Shown here piece after piece: positions 1-8,045 of a stretch of 64,000 nucleotides of DNA. Where the stretch lies: the NCBI GenBank assembly GCA_963706685.1, contig CAVPMY010000017.1:496001-560000 (forward strand), written 5' to 3'. A program made the position numbers and the translations under genes. The notes below the pieces were generated by a model. The model worked only from the letters and a program-made list of their open reading frames with translations, was not told where the DNA came from and ran no database searches. Every line of letters starts with the position of its first letter. Positions within the stretch are counted from its first letter, which is position 1. Origin of the DNA: CADEEN01 sp963706685. Its GTDB lineage: Bacteria; Pseudomonadota; Gammaproteobacteria; Burkholderiales; Burkholderiaceae_C.

Positions 1-400
1 CGAGCGTGTCGGGCAGCTCGATCAGGCAGGTGCCGGGAATGCTCATGCGCTCGGCAAAGGCGCCGGGCCGCGTCATGCCGACCATGGTGCGGTTGGCGCA
101 AAGGTTGTCGCGCCCTTGCAGGCAGTAGTCGCAATGGCCGCAGGTGATCAACGGATTGCCGGTGACGCGCCGGCCCACTGTCCAGTGCGCGCTGGCGCTT
201 TCAACGACGGTGCCGGCGAATTCGTGACCAAGCACCAGGCCCGGTTTGCGCCGCGGGTCGTGTCCATGGTAGGCGTGGAGATCGGAGCCGCAGATGCCGA
301 CCGCATCGACGCGCAGAACGACCTCGCCGGGCGCCAGCGTCGGCGCGTCGCGATCGAGCCACTGCACCTCGTTCGGTTGCGTGTAGACCAGGGCTTTCAT
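1..400 (-). CDS. hpsP: Zinc-dependent alcohol dehydrogenase, HpsP-type DHPS 2-dehydrogenase (3' end outside window)
   Basis: The visible 133 N-terminal residues are a medium-chain zinc alcohol dehydrogenase (GroES-like fold). Seen: catalytic-zinc ligands Cys37 (GICGSD) and His59-Glu60 (GHEF), and the structural-zinc cysteines 87, 90, 93 and 101. The ATG at 400 has GAGGA seven bases upstream. It is the last visible gene of the unit running from the small membrane gene at 5.9 kb, 40 bases after the SDR gene. In Cupriavidus pinatubonensis hpsN, hpsO and hpsP are adjacent, and HpsO with HpsP interconvert (R)- and (S)-DHPS. The same order here suggests that role. A polyol or sugar-alcohol dehydrogenase is the alternative, since the family is broad. 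The C-terminal Rossmann domain is outside the window. Confidence 0.6.
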   Translation of the reverse strand, partial: MKALVYTQPNEVQWLDRDAPTLAPGEVVLRVDAVGICGSDLHAYHGHDPRRKPGLVLGHEFAGTVVESASAHWTVGRRVTGNPLITCGHCDYCLQGRDNLCANRTMVGMTRPGAFAERMSIPGTCLIELPDTL

Positions 401-440
401 CGGTGATTCCTCAATCGTGGTGTCGTTGATGGCGCAACGC

Positions 441-1212
441 TCATCGTGCGGTGTAGCCGCCATCGACCATCAGGGTCTGACCGGTGATGTAGGCGCTGGC
501 GTTGCTGGCCAGGAAGACGGTGACGCCGTGCAGGTCGGCCAGTTCGCCGTTGCGGCCGAGGCAGGTTTGCTGTGCGTTGCGTTCGGCCAGTGCGGCATCG
601 GCAAACACCGGCGCCGTGAGCGCGGTCGGAAAGAAGCCCGGGCCGATGGCGTTGCAGGTGATGCCATGAGGCCCCCACTCCTGGGCGATGGCGCGCGTCA
701 ACTGCACGACGCCGCCCTTGCCGGCGCCGTACGGCGCGCTGTTGGCAAAGGCGCGCCAGCTCTGCAGCGAGGCGATGTTGATGATGCGCCCCCAGCCGCG
801 TGCGGCCATGCCGGGGCGCCAGCGCTTGCGTGAGGAAAAACGGCGCCCCCAGGTGCAGCGCGAGCTGCGCCTGCCAGGCCTCGGGCGTGACGTCCGAAAA
901 CGGCTGGCGCAGGTTGACGCCGGCCGCATTGACGAGGATGTCGATGCTGCCGAGTCGTTCTTCGGCCGCCCGCGCTGCGCTGCGCGTGGCGGGCACGTCG
1001 GCGAGGTCGGCGCACAGTGTGTCGGCTTCGATGCCCTCGCCGCGCAGTTGCCGCGCCACCGCGTTCAACTCGGCCTCGCGCCGCGCCACCAGCAGCACAT
1101 GCGCACCGGCCAGGCCGAGCGCGCGTGCCATCGCCGCGCCGATGCCCGAATTGCCGCCGGTGATCAGCGCACGCCGGCCATCGAGCTCGAACAGCGGTGC
1201 GAGCCGACTCAT
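441..1212 (-). CDS. hpsO: Short-chain dehydrogenase, HpsO-type DHPS 2-dehydrogenase, with one frameshift
   Basis: Classical NAD(P)-dependent SDR of about 256 residues. Seen: cofactor motif TGGNSGIG near residue 18, NAAG, the catalytic Ser in NIAS, Tyr-x-x-x-Lys in YGAGK, and a C-terminal ITGQTLMVDGG typical of SDRs. The frame breaks at a run of four G at 813-816; removing one base joins ..LTQALAP to GMAARGWGRIINIAS and restores the family sequence. The start ATG at 1212 overlaps the upstream hpsN stop (ATGA). Within the hpsN-O-P order it is proposed to work with the zinc dehydrogenase to interconvert DHPS enantiomers, so that the (R)-specific HpsN can use both. The substrate is inferred from context only. 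Confidence 0.65.
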
Positions 1213-2522
1213 ACCTTCACCGGCTCGCCCAGATCGAAGCGCTGATCGGGGAAGTACTTGGCCAGGCGATCGTCGGCGGTGCGGGCATGGCCCTCCATGC
1301 CTTCCAGGCGCGAGATGCGCGCGGTGACTTCGCCGATGTCACGCGCAGCTTCGCGCGTCATGCGCTGCCAGGTCAGCGTCTTCATGAACTTGTGCACCGA
1401 CAGGCCGCCCGAGTAGCGGGCCGCGCCCTTGGTCGGCAGCACATGGTTGGGCCCGCTGGCCTTGTCGCCATAGGCCACCGTGGTTTCTTCGCCGAGGAAC
1501 AGCGAGCCGTAGTTGGTCAGCCGGCCGAGCCACCAGTCGAGGTCGGCGGCATGCACCTCGAGGTGCTCGCTGGCGTATTTGTCGGAAATTTGCGCCACCT
1601 CCTCGCGCGTCTCGCAGACGATGACCTCGCCGTAGTCGCGCCAGGCGGCGCCCGCGGCGTCGCGCGCGGTCGGCGGCAAGGCATCGACGAGCGCCGGAAT
1701 GCGCTTCATCACGTCCTCGGCGAGCGTCTTCGAATCGGTGAACAACCAGGCCGGCGACTCGTGGCCATGCTCGGCCTGGCCGACGAGGTCGCTGGCGACG
1801 ATGGCTGCGTCGGCGGTGGCATCGGCAATCACCGCGACTTCCGACGGGCCGGCAAAGACATCGATGCCGACCTTGCCGAACAGCGTGCGCTTGGCCTCGG
1901 CGACGAACTTGTTGCCCGGCCCGACGACCACGTCGGCCGGTTGGCCGGTGAACAGGCCGTAGGCCAGCGTCGCGATGGCCTGCACGCCGCCGAGCGTCAT
2001 GATGACGTCGGCGCCGGCGGCCTGGAAGGCATACAGCACATACGGGTGCATGCCGCCGCCGCGAAACGGCGACGAGCAGGCGATGACGGTCTTCACGCCC
2101 GCGGCCTTGGCGGTGGCCACCGTCATGTAGGCCGAGGCGATGTGCGCGTAGCGGCCGGCCGGCGCGTAGCAACCGACGACGTTGACCGGCAGCACCTTCT
2201 GCCCCGCCGTGACGCCGGCGTGCAGCGGCACCGAGACGTCGCTGATCGAGGCCTTCTGCGCCAGCGCGAAATCGGTGATCTGCTTGACGGCGAAGTCGAT
2301 GTCGGCACGCACCTGCGGCGGCACGTCGGCAATGGCGGCATTGATCTGGGCCGCGCTCATGACGATGTCGCCGCTCCATTTGTCGAGCTTTTGCGCATAG
2401 TCGCGCACCGCCTGCTCGCCGCCGGTCTCGATGGCGGCCAGCATGTCGGTGACGACCTTCTGCGCGGTGGCGGTTTCGGTGTCCGGGGTCTTGGTGGCTT
2501 TCTTGAGGTAGGTGATGGTCAT
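1209..2522 (-). CDS. hpsN: HisD-family sulfopropanediol 3-dehydrogenase (HpsN)
   Basis: A 437-residue histidinol-dehydrogenase-family protein outside any histidine operon. Seen: conserved HisD segments (PGNKFVAEAKR, GPSEVAVIAD, the QAEHG zinc-ligand segment, SEHLEV with the catalytic Glu-His). In Cupriavidus pinatubonensis HpsN oxidises (R)-2,3-dihydroxypropane-1-sulfonate in two NAD-dependent steps to (R)-sulfolactate, as HisD makes an acid from an alcohol via the aldehyde. The ATG at 2522 is preferred because GGAG lies eight bases upstream; an ATG at 2564 would add 14 unlikely residues. The assignment rests on resemblance to HpsN and on neighbouring hpsO, hpsP, TRAP, suyAB, slcC and comC genes. 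True HisD is unlikely because no his genes are present. Confidence 0.8.
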   Translation of the reverse strand: MTITYLKKATKTPDTETATAQKVVTDMLAAIETGGEQAVRDYAQKLDKWSGDIVMSAAQINAAIADVPPQVRADIDFAVKQITDFALAQKASISDVSVPLHAGVTAGQKVLPVNVVGCYAPAGRYAHIASAYMTVATAKAAGVKTVIACSSPFRGGGMHPYVLYAFQAAGADVIMTLGGVQAIATLAYGLFTGQPADVVVGPGNKFVAEAKRTLFGKVGIDVFAGPSEVAVIADATADAAIVASDLVGQAEHGHESPAWLFTDSKTLAEDVMKRIPALVDALPPTARDAAGAAWRDYGEVIVCETREEVAQISDKYASEHLEVHAADLDWWLGRLTNYGSLFLGEETTVAYGDKASGPNHVLPTKGAARYSGGLSVHKFMKTLTWQRMTREAARDIGEVTARISRLEGMEGHARTADDRLAKYFPDQRFDLGEPVKV

Positions 2523-2547
2523 GAAGAACTCCGTTGATGGTGAAGGG

Positions 2548-3822
2548 TCAGCGGCCGAGCGCAATCAGCGAGATCGAAGGCACGAAACCGATCAGTGCCG
2601 ACACGCCCAGCATGACGAGCGCGAACGGCGCCGCGCGGGCGGCGATCGAGGCCACCGGCACGCGCGTCAGCCCCGACATGACGAACAGGTTGAGGCCGAA
2701 CGGCGGCGTGATGAAGCCCATGCCGAGCGTGGTGATCATGAAGACGCAGAAGTGGATCTGGTCCATGCCCACCGCCTTGGCCAGCGGCCACAGCAAGGGG
2801 CCGAAGACGAGGATGTTCGGGCCCGTCTCCATGAACATGCCGGCCACCGCGAAGATGGCCAGGAACAGCAGCACCACCGCCACGCGCCCGGTGCCGAAGC
2901 TCATCACCCAACCGACGAACTGCTGCGGCACGTTGAGCACCGTCAGCGCCTGCGAGAACAGCAGCGCCACGGCGATGATCGGCAGCACGACACCGCACAC
3001 CCGCGCCGAGGTGCCGAGCATGGCCGGGCAATCGGCCAGCGTCAGCCGCTTCTGGATCATGCCGGTGCCCACCGCCACCGATACCGCGACGGCCGCCGAT
3101 TCGGTGGGCGTGAAGACGCCCGAGTAGATGCCGCCGAGGATGATGAACGGAATCGCCAGCGCGTACTTGGCGTCCCACAGCGCATGCAGCCAGCGCTGAA
3201 AGTCGAAACGGCCACTGGCCTGCTCGTAGCCGCGGATGCGGTTGATGACGGCGTTGGTGACCATGATCGAGACCAGCACCAGCACGCCGGGGATGAAGGC
3301 GGCGAGGAACAGCGTCGACGCCGAGACGCCGAGCACGAGGCCGATGATGATGTAGGCGATCGACGGCGGGATCAGGATGCCGGTGCAGGCGCCCGAGGCC
3401 ACCAGCGCGCAGGCATAGGGCTTGGGGTAGCCGCGCTCGACCAGGCGGTCCATCGTCAGCCGGCCGACAGCCGCGGCATCGGCCGCGTCCGAGCCCGAGA
3501 TGCAGGCGAACAGGCCGCAGCCCATGACGGTGGAGGTGCCGAAGCCCGAGCGCATCGAGCCGAACGTGGCCTCGGCAAAGTTGAGCAGCTTCTCGCCCAG
3601 GCCGGTGCGCACCATGGCGTCGCCGGTCAACACGAACAGCGGAATGGCGATCAGCGCAAACGAATCGACACCCTCGAACAGCGCCTCGCCGACGAGTGTC
3701 AGCGGCAGGGCCTGCGTGGCCATCAGCATGGCCACCGTGCCCAGGCCCATCGAGACCCAGAACGGCACGCCGATCAGGAGCAGCGCGATCAGGCCGACGA
3801 CGGACCAGACGACGGGGTTCAT
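2548..3822 (-). CDS. TRAP transporter large membrane subunit (DctM/HpsM type)
   Basis: A 424-residue, very hydrophobic protein of the DctM family, with about twelve predicted membrane spans, the GIPLFVLTG-like and GSDAADAAAVG segments, and the C-terminal ITPPFGLNLFV stretch typical of TRAP large subunits. It would form the sodium-coupled translocation channel with the DctQ partner encoded 85 bases upstream. The ATG at 3822 is chosen over a GTG at 3828 because GAGG sits seven bases before it. Only 25 bases separate its stop from hpsN, so it is cotranscribed with the dehydrogenases. The likely substrate is DHPS, by context. In some DHPS degraders the TRAP genes are called hpsKLM; others use a single carrier (HpsU). 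Confidence 0.85.
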   Translation of the reverse strand: MNPVVWSVVGLIALLLIGVPFWVSMGLGTVAMLMATQALPLTLVGEALFEGVDSFALIAIPLFVLTGDAMVRTGLGEKLLNFAEATFGSMRSGFGTSTVMGCGLFACISGSDAADAAAVGRLTMDRLVERGYPKPYACALVASGACTGILIPPSIAYIIIGLVLGVSASTLFLAAFIPGVLVLVSIMVTNAVINRIRGYEQASGRFDFQRWLHALWDAKYALAIPFIILGGIYSGVFTPTESAAVAVSVAVGTGMIQKRLTLADCPAMLGTSARVCGVVLPIIAVALLFSQALTVLNVPQQFVGWVMSFGTGRVAVVLLFLAIFAVAGMFMETGPNILVFGPLLWPLAKAVGMDQIHFCVFMITTLGMGFITPPFGLNLFVMSGLTRVPVASIAARAAPFALVMLGVSALIGFVPSISLIALGR

Positions 3823-3832
3823 GGGCACGCCT

Positions 3833-3906
3833 CGCCGGGCCGCCTCGATATGGGCTCAGAGGCGCGCACTCCCCTCGGGGGGCGACACCGGAGGTGTCTT
3901 GGGGCC
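3833..3906. repeat. Dispersed G/C-rich intergenic repeat, subtype with CCCCTCGGGGGG core
   Basis: This stretch fills the gap between the TRAP large- and small-subunit genes. It carries GCCGGGCCGCC, a CCCCTCGGGGGG core and a second arm ending CTTGGGGCCG, directly abutting the small-subunit stop codon. The copy at 47190-47258 has the same architecture. It is a member of the repeat family described in the findings; the fold suggests two short hairpins. Confidence 0.55.
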
Positions 3907-3907
3907 G

Positions 3908-4426
3908 TCATTCCTCGAACATCGCCTTGCCGACATACGGTTCGCGCCCCGCACGCAGGTCGCCCCAGTCGCGCCACATGCCCTGCAGGCTGCGAAAAAT
4001 GACAAGCGCGAAGCCGATCGGCACGGCGGCCTCGAACCAGGCCTTGTTGATGCGCAGCACCGGTGCCTGGCCGTCGAACTGGATCAACGTGCGGATGGTG
4101 TGCAGGCTCCAGTACAGCGCCACGCAGGCGAAGACAATGGTCGCGACTTCGGCAACGATGAAGACCACGGCCTTGCCGCGCGGCCCCAGGCGCTGCAGCA
4201 GGATGTCGAAGCGGATGTGCGCGCGCTCGCGCACAGCATAGGCTGCGCCGATCCAGCCCAGGTAGATGAAGGCATAACGCGCCGCCTCCTCGCCCCAGGC
4301 CGACGAGTAGTTGAGGACGAAACGCCGCACCACCTCCTGCACGATGACGATGCAGCAGAAGGTGTAGAAGACGAGCATCGCCCAGCGCTCGCCGTCGCGG
4401 TTCAGGGCCTGCAGAGCCGATTTCAT
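3908..4426 (-). CDS. TRAP transporter small membrane subunit (DctQ/HpsL type)
   Basis: A 172-residue integral membrane protein with four predicted spans and the DctQ-family segment around SSAWGEEAARYAFIYLGWIG (residues 41-60). It is expected to stabilise the large subunit and couple it to the periplasmic binding protein. The ATG at 4426 gives the standard N-terminus. It lies between the binding-protein gene (47 bases upstream) and the large-subunit gene in the usual P-Q-M order, so the transporter is complete. Nothing is truncated. The substrate is inferred to be DHPS from the hpsN-O-P genes downstream. Confidence 0.85.
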   Translation of the reverse strand: MKSALQALNRDGERWAMLVFYTFCCIVIVQEVVRRFVLNYSSAWGEEAARYAFIYLGWIGAAYAVRERAHIRFDILLQRLGPRGKAVVFIVAEVATIVFACVALYWSLHTIRTLIQFDGQAPVLRINKAWFEAAVPIGFALVIFRSLQGMWRDWGDLRAGREPYVGKAMFEE

Positions 4427-4473
4427 ATTGCCCTTGCACGGTCCGTCGCGAAGCGACAGACCGTGTACTCCGT

Positions 4474-5628
4474 CTAGAGTTTGAAATCAGCCACGGTGAT
4501 CGGGCCTTTGGTGTTGGCGGCCGTCTTGAAACTGTCGAAGGCCGCCATCGAGCCGGCGAACTGGAGCTTGAACTCGTCGTACTCCTTGCGCTGCTCGCCG
4601 CAAGTCTCCATCCACTGCTTCATCTCGGCGTCGGTCGGGTTGTAGAACTCGCAACCGCCGGCGCGCAGTATGCGCATCGACTCGGTGCGCGCCTTCTCGA
4701 TCTGCGCGAAGGTCTCGACCTGCGTCTGCTCGTTGGCGGCATCGAAGGCCGAGCGCAACTCGGGCGCGAGTTCCTGGTACCAGGCGGCGTTGGCGGCAAA
4801 CATCTGCGCATCGGGCACCGAGCGGATGTAGGAGATGTTGCCCAGCAGGTCGTGGAAACCGAAGGTGGCCAGCGCCGAGATCGCCGGATCCAGCCCGTCG
4901 GCCACGCCCTGCTTGATGGCGGTGGCTGTCTCGCCCCAGGGCACCACGGTCGGGTTGGCGCCGGCCAGGCGGTAGAAGGTCTGCAGCAGCTTGCTCGGCG
5001 GCACGCGCATCTTCATGCCCTGCATGTCCGACGGCGTCTTCACGGCCTTGAAGCCCTTGCGCGTGGCGATGGTGCGCGGGTCGACCGTGAAATAGAACAG
5101 CGGCTTGTAGCCCTTGGCCATGACCTTGGGCGTGATCTCGTCGTTCCAGGTCTTGCTCGTCACCAGGTTGGCGAAGCGCTGGTTGTCACCGCACCAGTAC
5201 GGGATGTTGATCAGGTCCACCACCGGCGTGTAGGGCGAGAAGTTGGACAGCGACACCGCGCCGCCCTGCACCGTGCCGGCCTGGATCTTCTGCGCCAGCG
5301 CGGCGCCGACGCCGAGCTGACCGGCCGGGTGCAGCTTGGTGTAGATCTGGCCCTTGGACTGGGCCTCGATGTTGTCCTTGTACTTGGCCTGCATGATCGG
5401 GTACTTCACGTAGTCCTCGATCTTGTATTCGGTGGCGAAGATCATCGTCACCTTGGCCGCCTTCTGCTTCTTCTCCTCGTCGGCCATGGTCTGCGCCATC
5501 GCCTGACGGTCGGTGAGGAAGCCGCCGGCCAAGCCGAGCACGGCCACCGTGAATCCATAGCGGCGCGCGGCCAGCAGGAATTGGCGGCGCTCGTCGTCGC
5601 CACGGGTCAGCATCTCGGTCTTGTGCAT
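4474..5628 (-). CDS. TRAP transporter periplasmic substrate-binding protein (DctP/HpsK type)
   Basis: A 384-residue DctP-family receptor. The N-terminus carries a twin-arginine-like motif (RRQFLLAA) before a hydrophobic segment and an AMA cleavage site near residue 46, so Tat-dependent export is likely. The mature part has the family signature around GMKMRVPPSKLLQTFYRLAG, with the conserved arginine that normally contacts the substrate's acidic group and here would suit a sulfonate. The ATG at 5628 is preferred because AAGGAG lies seven bases upstream; the open frame extends to 5679 without a better start. It is the first transporter gene of the unit and follows the small membrane gene by about 55 bases. 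Confidence 0.85.
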   Translation of the reverse strand: MHKTEMLTRGDDERRQFLLAARRYGFTVAVLGLAGGFLTDRQAMAQTMADEEKKQKAAKVTMIFATEYKIEDYVKYPIMQAKYKDNIEAQSKGQIYTKLHPAGQLGVGAALAQKIQAGTVQGGAVSLSNFSPYTPVVDLINIPYWCGDNQRFANLVTSKTWNDEITPKVMAKGYKPLFYFTVDPRTIATRKGFKAVKTPSDMQGMKMRVPPSKLLQTFYRLAGANPTVVPWGETATAIKQGVADGLDPAISALATFGFHDLLGNISYIRSVPDAQMFAANAAWYQELAPELRSAFDAANEQTQVETFAQIEKARTESMRILRAGGCEFYNPTDAEMKQWMETCGEQRKEYDEFKLQFAGSMAAFDSFKTAANTKGPITVADFKL

Positions 5629-5683
5629 GGTGGGTCTCCTTGGGGTGGGCATGGGGTGCAAGGCGATACCTGGCGGCACCGTC

Positions 5684-5899
5684 TCAGCGCGGGTCCTGTC
5701 TTCGCGATGCCTCGTCGGCGAACAGGCCGACGGACAGCAACGTGACGCTGGCCAGCACGAGGCCGAACTCGCCGAGTTCGCCGAGCGGCCCGGTGGTGAC
5801 GCGCTGCGACAGCTTCATGGCGATCACGTACAGCACATAGGCCAGGGCGAGCACGGCGGACAGCCGGTACGACCAGCGGCGCAAGGTCAGGGCATTCAT
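5684..5899 (-). CDS. Small two-span membrane protein of unknown function, first gene of the TRAP/hps unit
   Basis: A 71-residue open frame starting MNALTLRRWSYRL, with two hydrophobic segments (about residues 12-29 and 44-60) and a charged tail (ADEASRRQDPR). I do not recognise it. It precedes the TRAP binding-protein gene in the same direction and begins 18 bases from the perfect palindrome at 5917-5934, so it would be the first translated product under HpsR control. No strong ribosome site precedes the ATG. It could be a transporter accessory protein or a chance frame, but the composition is protein-like. Confidence 0.5.
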   Translation of the reverse strand: MNALTLRRWSYRLSAVLALAYVLYVIAMKLSQRVTTGPLGELGEFGLVLASVTLLSVGLFADEASRRQDPR

Positions 5900-5916
5900 G
5901 GGAGGTCGGTCGTCCT

Positions 5917-5934
5917 TCTGTAAGCGCTTACAGA
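5917..5934. promoter_or_regulatory. LacI-family operator: perfect 18-bp palindrome between hpsR and the TRAP/hps unit
   Basis: The sequence TCTGTAAGCGCTTACAGA is a perfect palindrome with a central CpG. It matches the generic LacI/GalR operator shape (TGTAANCGNTTACA). It sits in the divergent gap, 18 bases before the small membrane gene and about 95 bases before the regulator gene, where it could control both transcripts. Confidence 0.8.
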
Positions 5935-6029
5935 TGATTCCCTTCGGAGGCCTCGGTGTCAAGACCATGAAGGGACTCCACCGTGGGTATTTTCCCTATG
6001 AAGCGTTGACGTTGATCCGAGGCCCTAGA

Positions 6030-7082
6030 ATGAATGTAAGCGCTCATCAGAACATGAACCGCCCCACACCCACCGTTGCCGATGTCGCACGCCTTGCCGG
6101 GGTTTCCACGGCCACCGTGTCGCGGGCACTGAACCTGCCGCAAACGGTCCGGCCCGTGCTGCGCGGCAAGGTGCTCGCCGCCGTCGAACGCCTGGGCTAT
6201 GTCGCCCATGCCGGCGCGCGCGCATTGACGCTGCGCCGCAGCGGCACGGTCGGCGTCATCGTGCCGACGATCGACAACGCCATCTTCGCCAGCGGCCTGC
6301 AGGCCTTTCAGGGCCGCATGGCCGAAGCCGGCCAGGTGGTGCTGCTGGCCGTCAGCGACTATGACCCGGCACAGGAAAGTGCGCAGGCGCAGACGCTGCT
6401 GGCGCGCGGTGTCGATGCGATCGCGCTGACCGGCATCAGCCAGCAGCCCGAGCTGCTCGAGCGGCTGGCGCGCCGCGGTGTGCCCTGGGTGCACACCGGT
6501 TCGTTTCCGGCCGCGCGCGGCGCCGCGTGCGTGGGTTTTCGCAATCGCGAAGCGATCATGCAGGCCGTGCGCTATCTGCTCGACCTGGGCCATCGACAGA
6601 TCGCCATGCTGGCCGGCGTGACGGCCGACAACGACCGCGCAGCCGCGCGCGTGGCCGGCGTTCGCGCCGCGCTCGCCGCTGCCGGGCTGCGCCTGCCCGC
6701 AACGAGGCTGGTGGAAGCCGAGTACACCGTGCAGGCAGCGCGTGAAGCGGCCCGCGCCCTGCTGGCCAGCCAGCCGGCGCCGACGGCGATGCTGTGCGGC
6801 AACGACGTGCTGGCCTTCGGCGCCCTGCTCGAGTGCCAGTCGCAGGGCATCGAGGTACCGCAGCAGATGTCGGTGATCGGCTTCGACGATCTCGATCTGG
6901 CGCGCCATTGGCAGCCGGCGCTGACCACGGTCCACGTGCCGACCGAGCGCATGTGGACCGTGGCCGCCGAGTACTTGCTGGGCCGCCTCGACGGCACCAT
7001 CGATACACCGCTGCAGCGCGAGATCGAGGTGGCGTTGATCGTGCGTCAATCGACCGCGCGTGCGCCCGGCAAACGGCGTTGA
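6030..7082 (+). CDS. hpsR: LacI-family transcriptional regulator (HpsR type)
   Basis: A 350-residue LacI/GalR regulator. The N-terminal helix-turn-helix reads TVADVARLAGVSTATVSRALN, followed by the hinge and a periplasmic-binding-protein-like effector domain ending in the usual VIGFDDLDLARHWQPALTTV segment. The ATG at 6030 has GAGG seven bases upstream; an ATG at 6054 would also keep the whole DNA-binding domain. It is divergent from the TRAP/dehydrogenase unit and faces the 18-bp operator. A LacI-type regulator, HpsR, heads the DHPS cluster of Cupriavidus pinatubonensis, supporting the same role. Repression relieved by DHPS or a derivative is inference. A second operator-like sequence overlaps codons 2-7, suggesting autoregulation. 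Confidence 0.75.
   Translation: MNVSAHQNMNRPTPTVADVARLAGVSTATVSRALNLPQTVRPVLRGKVLAAVERLGYVAHAGARALTLRRSGTVGVIVPTIDNAIFASGLQAFQGRMAEAGQVVLLAVSDYDPAQESAQAQTLLARGVDAIALTGISQQPELLERLARRGVPWVHTGSFPAARGAACVGFRNREAIMQAVRYLLDLGHRQIAMLAGVTADNDRAAARVAGVRAALAAAGLRLPATRLVEAEYTVQAAREAARALLASQPAPTAMLCGNDVLAFGALLECQSQGIEVPQQMSVIGFDDLDLARHWQPALTTVHVPTERMWTVAAEYLLGRLDGTIDTPLQREIEVALIVRQSTARAPGKRR
6035..6048. promoter_or_regulatory. Second, imperfect LacI-family operator at the start of hpsR
   Basis: TGTAAGCGCTCATC repeats one complete half of the upstream 18-bp palindrome (TGTAAGCGCT) with a degenerate second half. Its centre lies about 116 bp from that of the perfect site, close to eleven helical turns, which would suit looping. 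It overlaps the first codons of hpsR if the ATG at 6030 is used. Confidence 0.5.
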
Positions 7083-7097
7083 CGGCGGCACTCGCGC

Positions 7098-8045
7098 TTA
7101 TCGGCCGGCGCGCTTGCCGCCGAGGAAGGCTCGCACCTGATGGCGTGTCGGTGCGCCCAAGGCGCCGGCGCCGTTGCGGCATTTGAGCGCTGCCGCAGCG
7201 CCGGCAAATCGCACGCCCTCTTGCACCGTCATGCCTTCGGCCAAGGCCACCGCCAAGGCGCCGTGAAAGACGTCGCCCGCACCGGTGGTATCGACAGCGG
7301 CGACGCGCGGCACCGCAGCTTCGTGCAGGCGGCCGTCGCGGCAGTGCCAGAGCACGCTGCGCGCGCCGCGCGTGACCATCGCGGTCTCGCATCCGCGGCG
7401 CAGGGCCTGCGCCAAGCCGTCACGCTCGTTGAGCGCGGGGGCGAACGCGGCCAGCCCTGGCGCCGAGAACACCACCCACTGCGCCAGGGCCACCAGGCGG
7501 CGCAGGTCGTCGGGCGGCGCGACATCGGCGTCCAGGATGGAGGGCACACGATGCTCGCGCGCCCAGCGCAGCGCGCTGAGCGCCCCGGCCGGCCAGCGCG
7601 GATCGGCCAGCACGATGTCGGCACCGTGCAGTTGCGCTGTGTCCAGTGCATGGGCCATGGCCAGCGCGCTGCCGCGGTGGTTGTAGATCTGGCGCTCGCC
7701 GTCGGGCACGACGATGATGGCCGAGACCGATGTCGATGCGCCGCCGACGGTTTCGAGACCGCGCGCCTCAACGCCCTCGTCGCCCAGATGCTGGCGCAGG
7801 AAAGCAGCGGCCGCATCGTCGCCGACCCGGCCGAGCATGCGCACCGACGCGCCCAGGCGTGACGCCGCCACCGCGGCGTTGTGCGCCATGCCGCCGGCCT
7901 GCATGCGGTAGCCGTGCGCCGGCGTCTTCACGGGCTGGGTGGCAAAAGCGTCGACCTCGAACACATGATCGATCGCCGCGTGGCCGACGCAGGCCACGCG
8001 AACCGATGCACGCCATTGACGCAAGTCGGGCCGCGCCGTTGTCAC
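7098..8045 (-). CDS. PfkB-family kinase resembling 6-deoxy-6-sulfofructose kinase YihV
   Basis: A 315-residue ribokinase/PfkB-family kinase. Seen: the N-terminal GGMAHNAAVAASRLG (PfkB signature 1) and DTTGAGDVFHGALAVALA near residue 250 (signature 2 with the catalytic Asp). Whole segments recall E. coli YihV, for example IVLADPRW, FSAPGLA and RFAGAAAALKC. The start is a GTG at 8045 overlapping the comC stop (GTGA), so it is translationally coupled as the last gene of the sulfolactate operon. YihV phosphorylates sulfofructose, but no partner aldolase (YihT) is seen here. It might act on a sulfosugar made elsewhere, on another C3-C6 acid, or be a general sugar kinase. Confidence 0.75.
   Translation of the reverse strand: MTTARPDLRQWRASVRVACVGHAAIDHVFEVDAFATQPVKTPAHGYRMQAGGMAHNAAVAASRLGASVRMLGRVGDDAAAAFLRQHLGDEGVEARGLETVGGASTSVSAIIVVPDGERQIYNHRGSALAMAHALDTAQLHGADIVLADPRWPAGALSALRWAREHRVPSILDADVAPPDDLRRLVALAQWVVFSAPGLAAFAPALNERDGLAQALRRGCETAMVTRGARSVLWHCRDGRLHEAAVPRVAAVDTTGAGDVFHGALAVALAEGMTVQEGVRFAGAAAALKCRNGAGALGAPTRHQVRAFLGGKRAGR

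Noticed and set aside
1209..2522. Histidinol dehydrogenase of histidine synthesis
   Set aside because: No other his gene present; lies with TRAP carrier, SDR and Zn-ADH in hpsN-O-P order.
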